Below the pieces are notes generated by a model, which saw only the letters and a list, made by a program, of their open reading frames with translations, did no database searches and was not told where the DNA came from. From NCBI RefSeq assembly GCF_963576675.1, contig NC_088912.1, positions 59,094,895 to 59,158,894 of the forward strand: a stretch of 64,000 nt of DNA, given 5' to 3'. Of the stretch, positions 33,286 to 45,093 are shown one piece after another; the first letter of the stretch is position 1; each line of letters begins with the position of its first letter. The DNA comes from Euphorbia lathyris (taxonomy: Eukaryota; Streptophyta; Magnoliopsida; Malpighiales; Euphorbiaceae). A program made the translations under genes and the position numbers.

Positions 33286-35843
33286 TAAGGGAATTTTACC
33301 ACAACCTCCGAGTTGCAAATGACAACACTGACTACCTGTGCACAGTGGTGAAAAAGAAAACCATCTTCATCAACCCTCTCTACTTAGGAAATCTGCTCAA
33401 GTTGAAAACTGAGGGAGCTAGGCTGAGAAGATCTGGAGATCAGGATGGCACTGGGTATGCACACAACTTCTGCAAACCTGAGGGCCACTCAGGAGAAGTC
33501 TCAGCTTCATCGATGGGTCAACACCAGAAGATGGCTCATTACTTACTGACCTACTTTATCTACCCGAAGATCAACTGCACTACATCAGCAACAAACTTCG
33601 AGCAATGCTTTATATGGCATATGCTGACGTACACTCCAATCAATATGCCAGTCTTTCTTGTCGCTGGCTTCCTACGCAGCACTGGTACGCTAAGGCTAGG
33701 ATCAATCATTACAAGAATCCTCATCGACCATAAAGTTGATCTCGAAGGTGAGGATAAGACTCGAGGATCTGAGATCACAGCGGCCTCGCTGAGAGCACTA
33801 AAATTTGGACAGCCCTTGAAGAAAGGTAAAGCTACTGCTGCTGCTGCTGCTGCTGCTGCTGGACAAGCTGAGGGAAATGCTGAGCCAAAGAAAGGGTGAA
33901 GGACTAAGGCCCCAGCTTCCCGCAAAAGAAAAACTGCTGAGACTCCTTCCAAAAATGTTGAGTCTCCAGCAAAAAGACAGAAGTCAGCTGGTAAGTCAGC
34001 TGAGAAATGAAGCAGGCAAAGTGAGCCTGGAACTGAGGAAACTGCTGAGCAACCTCAGAAAAAGCAGAAGCCTTCTACACTGACTCCCCTCAACGCCATA
34101 CCTACAGACTTTGTAGTACCGGGTGACTCTCACTTCACCCAGTGTCAAGGTACAATAGCTGAGTCCGAAGAACATGAGGTACAACTGGATGATCATTTCA
34201 TCTCCCAGGTTGAGGAAGAACTTGATGGTGACAGTACCGAAGAAGAAGAAGAAGAAGAAGAAGAAGAGGCCAGCGGTCAGGATGACACTGAGGACTCTGA
34301 AGAGACAGCCAGTGAACATGAGACTGAGCAGACCAATGTTGGGTTTGCTGCTGGAGATGAGCAAGTACTTGATCAACACAATGTTGATCCAGTCCAAGAA
34401 CAAGCTGACCAGCCTCATGATGAGCAACACGAATCTTCTCCTTCTCACTCAGGAGATCCTAGTCAAACTGTCACTCCACCTCGTAGAAGAAGAAAGTTGG
34501 TTAAGGCAAGTGAGAAGCCTGTCAGTGAAGATTTTGTGCCACCACCAACTCTTCCTGACTTTGTCATCTCAAAGACAACTAAGGACCCCTCTACAGTCAA
34601 GCTGACATTTTTCAAACGCCAACAACCCTCTACTGCTTCAGCGTCCTTAGAAAAGCAAGCCTCTGTTTCTTCTCAACAGGAACATGCCGACCAAAATTCT
34701 TCCGCCACCTCAACCAGTCAGGTTGAGCCGATTACTGTGAATGCTATTTCTTCAAGCATGGTGCTGACTACACACACTTCTGCCATCAGCACAGACAGTA
34801 TTCGGATTACCACTTCTCCAACTCAACTCTCTGTCGATCACTCAACTCTACCTAAAACTCAAGTGCAGATTGAAAATGCTATTCCAGTCACTGACCAGGT
34901 CACTCCTTTCACTCCTCTTCCTTCCGGTCACACTGATGTCCCTGAAGGCATTCAAAGCTATTTGAATGCCACTGAGTCCGGCAAAAAGATCATTGACTCA
35001 GTGCAAGCATTGATCAGAGACCTTCAACAGTCCACTCCTCCTGCTGCTGGGTCTTCAACTTTTGAGAATACTCAGCTTTCCCAGGTCACTCAACTTCTCA
35101 ACGAGGTTAAGGGACTCAAGGACTTGCTGAATGTAATCATTACCTTCCAAGCACAGCAAGCTAAGCATGATTCAATCGCCAAACTGGCTGAGATCCAGCT
35201 GACAACCGTGCAGTACTTGACCTCCTTACAACAACAGATCCAGAACTTGTCAGCTGTGAACCCCGACCATGCCACTTCATTTGAAGTCAAGATGCTCTTT
35301 GCTCAGCTTCACACTGAGCAACTCAAGACCAACGAGCAAATGGTTTCTTACAATCAGTGCTCAGTAGAGCAAATTGGTGAGGCTATTCGCTTGCTTAATC
35401 TGAATAAGCAAGAGATGGATACTGACGCAATAAAACAGAATGAGATGCAGTCTATCATGCAACAAACCTTCAACCACATTCGTCATAACAATATTCAATG
35501 TCAGTATTACGACACAGCCCTTTTAAAGACCTTTCACCAAATCTTTGCTGGTCTTACTGAAGCTCTCATCTGGCAAGGCAAAGCTCAAACGTTTAGCGTA
35601 AACATGCTCAGTGCTGCTGAACTCAATGTACCCGAAGAGGTATCAGTTGATGGAGTTGCAATCTTTGACAGTGTCAACGAAAGCGCTGAGAAACTTAAGG
35701 AGTTGTCTAAAGAACTGACTCGAGCTGTCTTAACTGATGCTTTCAGACTTCCTCCTCCTGATGCTGACAAAACGGGGGAGAAAGAACAAGCAGCTAGAGC
35801 TCAGCATGAGCGAAGTCAGTCTCAACACAAGAAAAAGAAATAG
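33286..35843 (+). pseudogene. Sirevirus ORF3 (envelope-like), 3' part
   Basis: Resumes in the frame of 14328-14652. The folded part continues (EFYHNLRVANDNTDYLCTV, INPLYLGNLLKL, FLVAGFLRSTGTLRLGSII), a pattern I associate with envelope-like and plant transposon proteins of Sireviruses. Then come a nine-Ala run coded by a (GCT)n repeat at about 33836-33861, a basic stretch PASRKRKTAE, a ten-Glu run coded by (GAA)n at 34227-34268, a Ser/Thr/Pro-rich region, and a long alpha-helical part (about 34940-35730) with a coiled-coil look. Two TGA stops (33897-33899 and about 34007-34009) break it. No clear transmembrane segment or signal peptide seen. Confidence 0.82.
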
Positions 35844-36397
35844 ATAGGCTAGCTCAGTATAGACTAAGTCAGATGTAATCTATATGCCTTATCTATAAGT
35901 TTTGTTGTGTAACCACTGACTACTATCAATATATCATATCTGCATCTTTTATTCCTATTCCTGAGTTATGATATATGTTAATATATGTTACTGTGTACTG
36001 AGTCATTACGTATCTTCAATTAAATCAGCTATGTTTTATACTTATAAATCTTATTGACTGAATCAAATGCTGATAACATGTTTGACATTGACTTATGTGC
36101 TTATAAAACATTGTCTGTTAAGAACTCATTGTACAACAAATTACTCAGCGCACTCTATATGATTATACCTTCCGCTTAATACTGAGTAAATAGAATATGT
36201 TTAATAAGCTGACCTATATCTAAAAAACTGACCTTAGACTTACTCGAATTAAACCTTTAAATGTTTAGAGTAAAACTAAGTCAGTAGCTCAACCCTTACG
36301 GGGGAGTTTGCTAAGTTGAAACAGGTCAACTATCATGGGGGAGCTCAATACTGAGTTCTTCGCTGAATAGTTTTGCCAACATCAAAATGGGGGAGTT
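35844..36397 (+). other. Sirevirus 3' spacer with repeated polypurine tracts
   Basis: No gene. The purine tract occurs three times: ACGGGGGAGTTTG near 36298, CATGGGGGAGCTC near 36335 and AATGGGGGAGTTTG at 36387-36399, the last touching the LTR. Repeated tracts before the 3' LTR are known from Sireviruses. Confidence 0.75.
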
Positions 36398-37730
36398 TGT
36401 TGAAACACCTTTCCACATAATTTTGATTTGACAAAATTGTTTAAGTATAATTGAAATACATATTCTAAACACACTAAGTTTAAATGCTTTGATTTATTAT
36501 ACTAATGTGTTTGTTCAATGTTGAGTTAAAACTGTTTATAAGACACAAGAATTAAAAGGCCCAAGCCCAATACAAGTGTTAAAGCCCAAGTCAAACAACT
36601 CAGTACAACTCGGCCCGCGCTTGTTAAAACGTTGTCGTTTTGGACAAAACACAACTCAGCAAGAGAAGGATCTAGAAGACCTTCGGGAACAACTTCAAGA
36701 TGAAGCTGCTGAGTAGTCTCGACAAAGCGTACAAGACAGCAGCTGGCTAATGAAAACTTCCAGACAAAGTATTTCTACTTTGGGTAAAGTTCAGACGACA
36801 CAGTATGCTGTCCATTTGACTTTACCATAAAAGGAGAGACCGTTTGCTGAGCTGACCGAGGACAGAAGATACACAATTCTGATTGGCCGAGAGCTCTAAG
36901 CAAGGGATGACAACGACAGGTAGCCGTTTCCCTCCAACGGTTATTTCGAAATTCGAAATGACCGATGCCCAGACGTCTCTATAAATAGTGCCATCAGAAG
37001 CTGCATTCCACACAGAACTTGATCAAGCCATTACGCTGACCAAACTTCTACACGAGTTCTGCAAGCAAAGAAGCAAAGCAAATCTTACACTACAATTCTT
37101 ATATCTGTGTAAAAGTCTAGAGTGATTATTTCAATCATCTAAAGTGTCTTAGCAAATCCTTGTATAGGACAAACACTTATCATTTCTAGAAGATAGAAAG
37201 GAGAGGCTGAGTACTCGGTTATAGTACTCAGCGTGAGATTAGGATTGAGTAGAGGTATAGAGGAAGGTACTCTTGTTATACTCAGTTTCTAAGATTGTAA
37301 AAGGTTTGAGGCTCTACCTTTAAAGAGCTCAGTAGAGGATTCGAAATCTCGGAACGTGTTCCGGGGACAGGACGTAGGCTTAGAAGAAGCCGAACCTGGA
37401 TAAATCTACTGAGTAAAGTATTTCTTACCTTTAACTCCTTATTTATATTGCTTGCTTAAAATAACCAAAAACTGACCAAGTAAAGAGGTCAAGTTGAGTT
37501 GTGCGCGTTAAACGTCTGAGCTCAGGAATAGACTCTAAGTGCTATCTCCTGACTCAAGCTGAGAAACTGACCTAGTCACCAGTTGACTAAGCCAGTATCT
37601 TGCTGTTTACTCAGCGCCACTGTTAAAACCTTTTTCCTTAGAAAAAGAAGTCTGCCCTAATTGCGAAAAAGTTTAAATAGTTCCTAACCCCCCCTTGGAA
37701 CTATACTTGCAACCTTACAAGGGACCAACA
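36398..37730 (+). repeat. 3' LTR of the Sirevirus
   Basis: TGTTGAAACACC...GGGACCAACA, 1333 bp. TATA box TATAAATA at 36980-36987. The last 606 bp match 8328-8933. Flank to the right is CTCCT; the matching left duplication is lost. Confidence 0.93.
36980..36987 (+). promoter_or_regulatory. TATA box of the Sirevirus LTR
   Basis: CTCTATAAATAGTGCC, 583 bp into the LTR. Confidence 0.65.
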
Positions 37731-38269
37731 CTCCTTACTGAATTTTGAAATTTTTGTCAATTTTTCACCTAAAAGGCACCAATTGACACCATTTCGTTCT
37801 TAACAGACATAATTTTTCATTTTGTTTAATATATATTTCAGAAAGGATCACTTTCATTTCATCTCTATCAGAATTCTGATATTTCTTCACAAACTTTTAA
37901 AAAAAAGTTACAGAACATATCTTCTCCAAACATGACTTCCACTCTCAAAATTTCAAAGAAAATGCCTCTGCACGCACCAAGCGTACTGACATTTCAACAC
38001 GCTACGGAGCACCATTCCCATTTATAACACTCATGAGGGCAGACGCTACTATCGATTTCGATATACAATGTTCGTCGGGATGATGTATATGGACGGGTTC
38101 TTTAATGATGAACTCGAGATCAGCGATGATATGGATCGCTGTTTGAGGTCCAAGATACAGACTTGTATGTGTTGGGAGACATTTTCCAAGGCAACACTGT
38201 TAATTCCTCAAAGATATTGATGGATGGGTTAGTTGCCGCATCACGTTCAAAGGAAATAAAGGTTGGGTA
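37731..38269. other. Unassigned segment between Sirevirus and gypsy LTR
   Basis: A coding-like stretch is visible on the plus strand near 38110-38265 (SLFEVQDTDLYVLGDIFQGN and on), with stops before it. It may be the 3' coding end of an older gypsy element. I cannot name it. Confidence 0.35.
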
Positions 38270-39763
38270 CTGTTATCTTGCATTTTCATATAGTTTTTTA
38301 ATATATTTTAATTATAGTAATCATGCATTTTAAGATAGTTTTTAATATTTTATAATTATTTTATGTTTAGTTTTATGTTTTAAGAGCTAATGCTTGTTCT
38401 ATGTGTTTTTAGGTATTATTTGGGGCAAAAATGCAATTATTGAATCATTACTGAAGTAAATAAAGTTGCCCAGTCAGAACTCCCTCTAGTTGGTGACCTT
38501 GTAGCAGTTGAAGAATGAAGAATCATGACTTTTTAAATAAATCCTTATTATCATAAATTCCTAAAATAATTATCCAAGGAATGTTATGAAAGTTAAAGAG
38601 TCTTTTGAATGCTCAAGAAAGAGTTACACTACTCAATGCTCCCTTTAATTACATGAAAGTTAAAAAGTTGCAAAGAAGAATTCAACTCTCCATATGTTTA
38701 AGAAGTTAGAGCAAAGAATTCAATCCTCCATTAATCTTCTCTTTAATAGCATTAAAGTTGGAGGTTACAATGAATGCATGAAGGCATGTGCAACTATAAA
38801 TACCTACATTGGGAAGCATGAAACCAGACCTGGAACAATGGAACAGGCCTCACCACACTCTTTTAGCTCTCTCTTTTAGACTTTTTATAGTTTTCTTTTT
38901 ATTCATTCTCTTTCTACATTTGTAACTAATTCTAGTTTCTATTTCAAAGTTTATTCTCTATTCATCTTTTCTTCTCTTTACTTTAATTATGTTTTCTAGT
39001 TTGTTTTCTGTTAAATTTCTTGTTTTCCTTCCATCTACCATGAATTAACTCCTCCATAGCTAGAGCTATGACGAAACTTAAACAAGTAAATAATTAACTG
39101 ATAATCCAAATCCAAGTTCAATAGCATAAAATAGAGGATTGAACTATGAAGCTTAATTTGCTAGTTAGATAAGTGATCAATATTTAGCTAGTCTTAGTTT
39201 GTTGTTTTAATTGACCGGTATAAAAATAATTAACGAAAATACATATTTCAGACCCATGTCTATGTGGTGCGGTTTTCGAGGTTATGGTTTCACGACTTGA
39301 CTTCGAGGTTTTCTCAAAGAACTTAATGCTTTTATTTTACTTTTATTCTTGACTTGACCAAAGCTAGGATAATTGTAAGTGAAATAGAGTTAATCTTGAC
39401 TGGACCAAAGTTGGATTGATTTCCTCAAGAGAAAATCACCGTCTCTAAAGTTTGTTAAACGAACTTGGATAGGATTATTAGTAAAGTTATTTATTAGGTT
39501 AGGTGAAGCCTTGCTCTAGCACCTTTATCATAAGAGTTATAAATATTGTTTTTCTTTTCTTCAATTAATTGAGTGCAGTTATTTTAATTTTTAGTTTAGT
39601 AAACATCAAATCCAAAATTGATTACTTAAATAATAGAAATTCACAAAAATCAACAGCTATAAACACAATCCTCGTGGGAACGATACTCTACTTACTATTT
39701 ATTACTTGATAACGATAGGGTGCACTTGCCCTTAGTTTTGTACGATACACATTTCGTCCATCA
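38270..39763 (+). repeat. LTR of an Athila-like gypsy element (5' LTR)
   Basis: The end (CGTCCATCA at 39763) is fixed by the primer site that follows. The start is less sure; TGTTATCTTGC at 38270 is the best candidate. A TATA box in CTATAAATACC lies at about 38793. No matching 3' LTR was found in the window: the LTR at 45094 is not similar. Confidence 0.6.
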
Positions 39764-39769
39764 AGTTTT

Positions 39770-39787
39770 TGGCGCCGTTGCCGGGGA
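39770..39787 (+). other. Primer binding site, tRNA-Asp type
   Basis: TGGCGCCGTTGCCGGGGA, a primer site common in Athila-type elements. Confidence 0.9.
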
Positions 39788-39892
39788 TTGTTTGTTTTAT
39801 AATTTTGATTTAGTTGAAGTTCTATTAATTTAAGCGTTTTTTTTATATTTTGTTCCTTTTTACTTTTTTTTCTTTTATGTTTATTTTGCAAG

Positions 39893-40813
39893 GTGATGGA
39901 CCAAAATAGTTATCCATGGTGGTTGAATGCTCCAACATTCAACAACCACTTAGAGATGCAAGCTCAAGCCAATGAGGATAGATTTTTGATGTTTATGCAG
40001 GATAACTTTCCAGATGTCTCTCTTCGCGATGCGGCATGTATATATTGCGGGGGTTTACATTTTGAACTGGATTGTCATTATCAAAATTCAAATATTTATA
40101 CTAATTCTTGCTATATGGATGATCAATATGAGCTTCCTAGAGAAGAAATTTCAAGCACGTTTTCCCCATATTGGGAGAATGGTTATGTGTGTCATCAAGA
40201 TTCTCAAACCTTATCACCAAATTTTGAGCATGAGGAGGATCCACAATGGAAAGAAATAATCGATATTATTGAGCAGATAAATAATAAATTCTCTTCATTG
40301 GAGACTTTTACCAAAAATATCGATGCTTCTCAGAGAAATATAATGAAAACTTTAGAAGATCTGATTGCAATTACGTCAACTGATGAACCATATTCAGATT
40401 TTTCGAGTGAAGCATATAACTTGATTGAACCTCAACATGAAGAAGTCCTTGAGGAATGTTCAGATATATGTTTGGTGATAAGTTGTGAAGATAAATCAAT
40501 AGGAGAAAAAGAGCTGGAAATTTCAAATCAAGTGGAAAGTTCCGTCACCCGAATAGATGAGATCACCACACCTGAACTTGTGGTGCAGAAATCCATGATT
40601 GAAGAGTTTGAAACAATCCCGACTGAAGAATTTTACGTGTTATATGACTTACCAAAAGAGTCAAAAAGGGAGACATCTAAACTCTTACATAATTTTTACA
40701 AATTTAAGTCATGGATTTTATTGATTTATTTTGAAGCTAAAAATCCAATTTGCATTCATAGAATATTTATTAAAGAATTTGGATTCCTCATAATGCTTCA
40801 TTCATTTACATAA
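39893..40813 (+). CDS. Gag-like ORF of a deletion-derived Athila-like element
   Basis: 306 codons from MMDQNSYPWWLNAPTFNNHL. It has CIYCGGLHFELDCHY (about 40060), which recalls the zinc knuckle of Athila gag, then an acidic, helical stretch (WKEIIDIIEQINNKFSSL). The rest is not recognised. It ends just before AGTCGAGCTAAACGACTATA and GGGAGGCAACCCGAG (40826-40875), a phrase that in Athila-type elements follows the pol frame. Protease, RT and integrase are absent, so gag-side sequence now stands directly next to the post-pol region. The frame is intact, which suggests either a recent copy or a retained role for the product; I cannot decide. Confidence 0.6.
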   Translation: MMDQNSYPWWLNAPTFNNHLEMQAQANEDRFLMFMQDNFPDVSLRDAACIYCGGLHFELDCHYQNSNIYTNSCYMDDQYELPREEISSTFSPYWENGYVCHQDSQTLSPNFEHEEDPQWKEIIDIIEQINNKFSSLETFTKNIDASQRNIMKTLEDLIAITSTDEPYSDFSSEAYNLIEPQHEEVLEECSDICLVISCEDKSIGEKELEISNQVESSVTRIDEITTPELVVQKSMIEEFETIPTEEFYVLYDLPKESKRETSKLLHNFYKFKSWILLIYFEAKNPICIHRIFIKEFGFLIMLHSFT

Positions 40814-42334
40814 AAGGGAGGTTTGTAGTCGAGCTAAACGACTATAATCTTAGCGCTATCGGGAGGCAACCCGAGTTTTTTTTTCTCTTAGTTTATCTTT
40901 TATTTACAATATTTCTTTAAGTAAGTTTTTTTTTTATTTTGCAGGTAAACCAAAAAAAAAAACAAACAAACAAATTGTTCCAACAGTTGAATTGAACTAT
41001 CCCATCTCTTCTACCACATTCGGTTTAAGAGAGTTTTTCTTTAACCCTTTTTATTTTTTCACTTTACTTTTTATCGCATTTTTGGGAGTAAATGCTTGCT
41101 CTAAAGTGTGAGGAAGGGTAAAAAGGGTTTTATCTATCTTAGTTTAAGTTTTTATTATTTATTGTTTATGTTTGTGTTTATTGTTTTTTTAGGATAATTT
41201 CATTTAGTTGCATGCTTCCTTACATGTTATAATACGGGAACATTATTTGTGGAATAATCCTTGGAACCAAAGGATGTGTTTCGGTTCCGTATCAGTCGGC
41301 CCCAGATTTCTTTCTCCTGAGGAAAGACAGATCTTCGTGCAAGCCAAGATCAATCGGGCTAGAGCAATGCGTATTCCGATTCAACAGGATACCATTTGAT
41401 TTTATTTTGTTTTTGTTTGGTTTAATGGTAAATATATGTAACTAGGTTTGTTTATGTTTCCTTGTATATATGCTATTTCGTTATTATTCATGTACATATA
41501 ATTTTCCTTTAATGAATTTTCATGTTTAACTCTATGTTATTTGAATAATGTATGTTGCATTCATCTTTATATGTTTCTAAATATTTCTGTATGTATCTGA
41601 TTATAAATATTGACTAGAGAATTAATTTTCACATTTATGATTAATGAACATTCATGATTTAAATTCATTTCACTTAAGTTATTAATGAACATTCATGATT
41701 CAATTAATTCACTTAAGTTATTAATTGGTTCATTAATTCAGTATTTATCAAGGCTAAACCTTTGGTTTTCCCTTCATTTAATGTTTTAATTGTTTTTTTA
41801 AGTTACAGGTATTAATGCATGCATTAATAGGACATAATTACAAGAAGAATAAGTTAATGTGGAGTTAATTTACACGTTTTTCAGCCACCAGGTCACGAAT
41901 CTCGGTAGGGATTTCAGAATCCCTACACAAACAGTGAAGGAACAGATTTCAGGAGAATTTTATTCCCCCTGGAAAGCTCCTGTTGCGACCAAGATTCATG
42001 AATCTCGGTCGCGACACGCGTCCTGATGGACGGGAATTGGCACAAATTTAAGACAATTTTCTACATTTTCCTATTCCTACACTAATTCATAACCCCTATT
42101 TTCATACCTATATATACCTATCTCTTACACAAACTTACATCACCTCCAATTTTCACCAATTACACACTCAATACTCTTCCCAATACAAATATCTTTTACT
42201 CTTTCCCATAAATTCACAACTATTCATCATCTTCTTCCTTCATTCAAACATAATTCTCATTCACAACCCTCTCAATTTTCTTTCATCTTTTCAAATTCTC
42301 TCAACTTTCAAACAATTTTTCAAGTTCAAACACC
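40814..42334 (+). other. Post-pol region and possible internal promoter
   Basis: Starts with the post-pol phrase GGGAGGCAACCCGAG. A short open frame at 41208-41399 (SVGPRFLSPEERQIFVQAKI) is not recognised. Two AACATTCATGATT repeats lie near 41645 and 41690. At 41885-42016 the sequence resembles the U3 of the LTR at 45094 (ATCTCGGTCGCGACACGC). A TATA box at 42109-42116 follows about 100 bp later. Confidence 0.55.
42109..42116 (+). promoter_or_regulatory. Candidate TATA box upstream of the Athila-like ORF
   Basis: CCTATATATACCTATC, 219 bp before the ATG at 42335, followed by a pyrimidine-rich leader. Confidence 0.45.
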
Positions 42335-43600
42335 ATGCCTAGAACAAAGAAAGCCGCTCAAAAGACCAAAGCAACCGAAGCAAACCGTCTTCGAGTACAA
42401 TATGGAGCAGTTTTCAACATCGAGCCCGAAGCGGAAGGTAAACGTTACCTTCACTTCAACGGAAGCAAGATGGAGTTCATAGACATGCCGTTTCTCCATT
42501 TTGACACGGTAAATGACTTATCTTTTTCCGACCGGATTAATGAGTTTCTCAATATTCTTGGATGGACTACGTTTGCAAGCATGAGGTTTCCACATAATGA
42601 TGAGTATATCATAGAGTTTTTAGTGACCTTGAAGTATGATAAGAAGAGGAAATTTATTTCTTTTAGAAATAATGAGATTACATATAAGATTGACTATGAG
42701 GCAATGGATGAGATGTTTGGTTTTCCTACTAGCAATTTTGTTCAAAAGCAAAAAATAATTGATACACATACCATTTGGCATGCTTTGTCCAACCAAGATG
42801 CTTTTTATCCCAAGAATACCTCAAGCAAGTGGATTAGAGACAATTGTGTTTTCTATTTTCACAAATTTTTATCTTTTTCCTTGTTTGGTCGGGTTAAAAG
42901 TTCTAAGGTTCAAATTCGGGATTTGTTCGTGCTAGATTGTATTTTTAAAGGTCTTCAAATTGATAGCATTGGCATGCTATTCGAAAATTTGCAACGTGCC
43001 GCCGCATCCCACACTAGGCACGTGCCTATGGGTAATTTAATTACCGGGATTGTTTTAGGTGCACGTGGTGAATTGGTGGATTTTCAAAACCTCACTTACC
43101 ATGGCAATTTACCTCTTTTGGATATTTTGGCTCTTTTTCGAGCCAATTTATTGCTTAGAGAAGGTCCCCCCGTGTTTATATCTTATGAAGAACGTGTTAA
43201 ACATCTTGTTGCTTGCACGGGTGGAGGAGCTTCTAGCTCTCATATGTTAGGTACCGAAGAGGGTGATGATGATGAAGAATAAGAGGGTGAGGAGGAGGAG
43301 CATGTTGAACCACAAGCACAAGCACAAGAGCATGTTGAGGAAGAACAAAATGTTGATGATCAAGTTGATTTGCAACGAATTTTGAACCAAATGAATGCCT
43401 ACAACCGTCAAATGAATTTGCGGTTAGATGATATTGTTGAGCACAATCAAGAGATGAGTTCAAGGATTACCGCGGTGGATGCAAACATCCATACTTTAAG
43501 GAGAGAGTACACGTCAACCCGACACCGGTTGTTATCATTTTTCCGTCGTCAAGGCGTCGTGACCACACCGTCTCCACCGGGTTCACCTTCACAAGAATAG
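42335..43600 (+). pseudogene. Athila ORF-like protein with one stop
   Basis: MPRTKKAAQKTKATEAN with a basic N-terminus. The core has DRINEFLNILGWTTFASMRF, YIIEFLVTLKY and YEAMDEMFGFP, a pattern seen in the Athila ORF-1 family of plant gypsy elements (GW..F, EFL.TL, FGFP). A TAA at 43280-43282 sits in an acidic region (EEGDDDEE before it, EGEEEEHVEP after it); without it the frame would run to 43600 with 421 codons. The C-terminal part (43370-43540) looks like a coiled coil (QMNAYNRQMNLRLDDIVEHN). Function of this family is unknown. Confidence 0.7.
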
Positions 43601-45093
43601 GTTTTATCTTATCTTTTCTCAACTCATTTATCTTTTATGTTGTTTTTAATTAAGTTTGGTGCAATGTTTTTATTTTTATTAAGTTTGGTACAATTTCAAT
43701 CTTATTATATTATGTTGGATGATTAACTTTCATATTTTTCTATCTTATTTCGTATGCTTTATTTTCGTACAATTTTTCGTGTTTTATCAAATTTTTGCAC
43801 CAATGAGGACATGGTCCAAATTAAGTGTGAGGGGAGATATTGCATATATCATTTTATTTTTAGTATGAATGAATGCAACGAATAAGAATAAATGACATTT
43901 ATTTAAATATAAATGCATGTTAATAATTATAAGTAATATACAAAATGCAACATTTGTTTTATGCAAATGCAACACATTTTGCAACATTTTTCAAAAATGA
44001 CATTGTTTTTATAAACTATATATTTTCATATGTTTAAAAAATATTTTTAACTTATGATTATTTTTAGGTTATCCTTATCGTTAGAAATAATATTTCTATA
44101 CGGACAATATTTTTTAAAATGTTTTTATAAATCTCCGAAACGATTTTATCAAAAATGTCTCGAGTGAATGTATTTAAATAAAAAATTCTTTATTCTTAAT
44201 CTCTATTTTATATCATGCAAATATTCATGATACAATAAATCTTATTTTCAATTTTCAATTAGGTTTATATGCATTGAATTGAACTAATAATTTTTAGCTC
44301 GGTTTGATTTCGTCTTACATTAACACCAATTGAAGTTTTTAAGGAAACTTTAGCCATAATACATGTTGAATTTTAAGTCAATATAGGATGAATGTGCTAT
44401 TTTTCTTTTCCCATTTTAAATTTTTAATTTTATAACTCGTGTTAATTAAATCAAGTATTCGTATTCTTAACTTTTGGCCACGATTGAGACCAACCTTATC
44501 ACAATCGAGGTATGAAAGGGAAGAAAAATAAGTAAACGGTACTTTTGGCCACGATTGCGACCAACCTTATCACAATCGAGGTATGGAAGGAACGTTAAAA
44601 TTAAAGCAAAAATTAAACGTGTTTAAAGTTTAAAGTAACGATCGCGTCCACCCATGACATAGTCGGTACCTCTTAAGCGAACAAAGAAATTAAATTAAAG
44701 TTACGATCGAGACCACCCTTATCACGGGCGTAACTAAGCAAATAAATTAAACTAAGTACGTATTCAATTCATATTTCATATAATAGTTTAGGTTTGGGAA
44801 AGGAAATTTTGTGCTTTGAAATGCCTTGAGACGAAAGACTCAAAAATATGCGTGCTTATATCGTCCTGAATGCTTCAATTTAAAAATTAAAATATAAGAC
44901 GAATGATATATCGCCTTTATACTAGTTAGTTTGATATTATGCGTATAAATTTGTCATGCAAAGTTAATCTTTCAGTTTAACTAATTTAAAAAGGAATACA
45001 AAGATATATGTTTTATTTTTATAAAGAGATTAGTTAAAAGATAAATTCAGTGAAATTTTGCTCGAGACTAGCAAAAGATTAAGTGTGGAGATT
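43601..45093 (+). other. Non-coding 3' region of an Athila-like element
   Basis: AT-rich. A first purine tract AAGTGTGAGGGGAGATAT is at 43832-43849. Between 44470 and 44735 a phrase of the type GGCCACGATTG-GACCAACC occurs four times with decay (44475, 44546, about 44638, about 44702). A second tract AAGTGTGGAGATT at 45081-45093 touches the LTR. Confidence 0.55.

Larger units (their letters stand above)
8328..37730 (+). mobile_element. Sirevirus-type Ty1/copia retrotransposon, interrupted
   Basis: Copia order gag, protease, integrase, RT, RNase H, followed by a third ORF, which is the hallmark of Sireviruses (SIRE/Maximus lineage). The Met-tRNA primer site and repeated purine tracts before the 3' LTR fit. 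Without the nested Tat element it would be about 10.8 kb from 8328. The left 727 bp of the 5' LTR are missing because Copia-1 entered there and the far side is lost. Over the 606 bp present in both LTRs I count six differences. Gag has a frameshift and pol several stops, so this copy is inactive. Confidence 0.9.

Noticed and set aside
33560..33952. Minus-strand open frame with poly-Ala
   Set aside because: Shadow of the (GCT)n repeat in ORF3 on the plus strand.
39770..39787. Possible tRNA gene fragment
   Set aside because: It is only the 18-base primer site complementary to a tRNA 3' end next to an LTR, with no cloverleaf.
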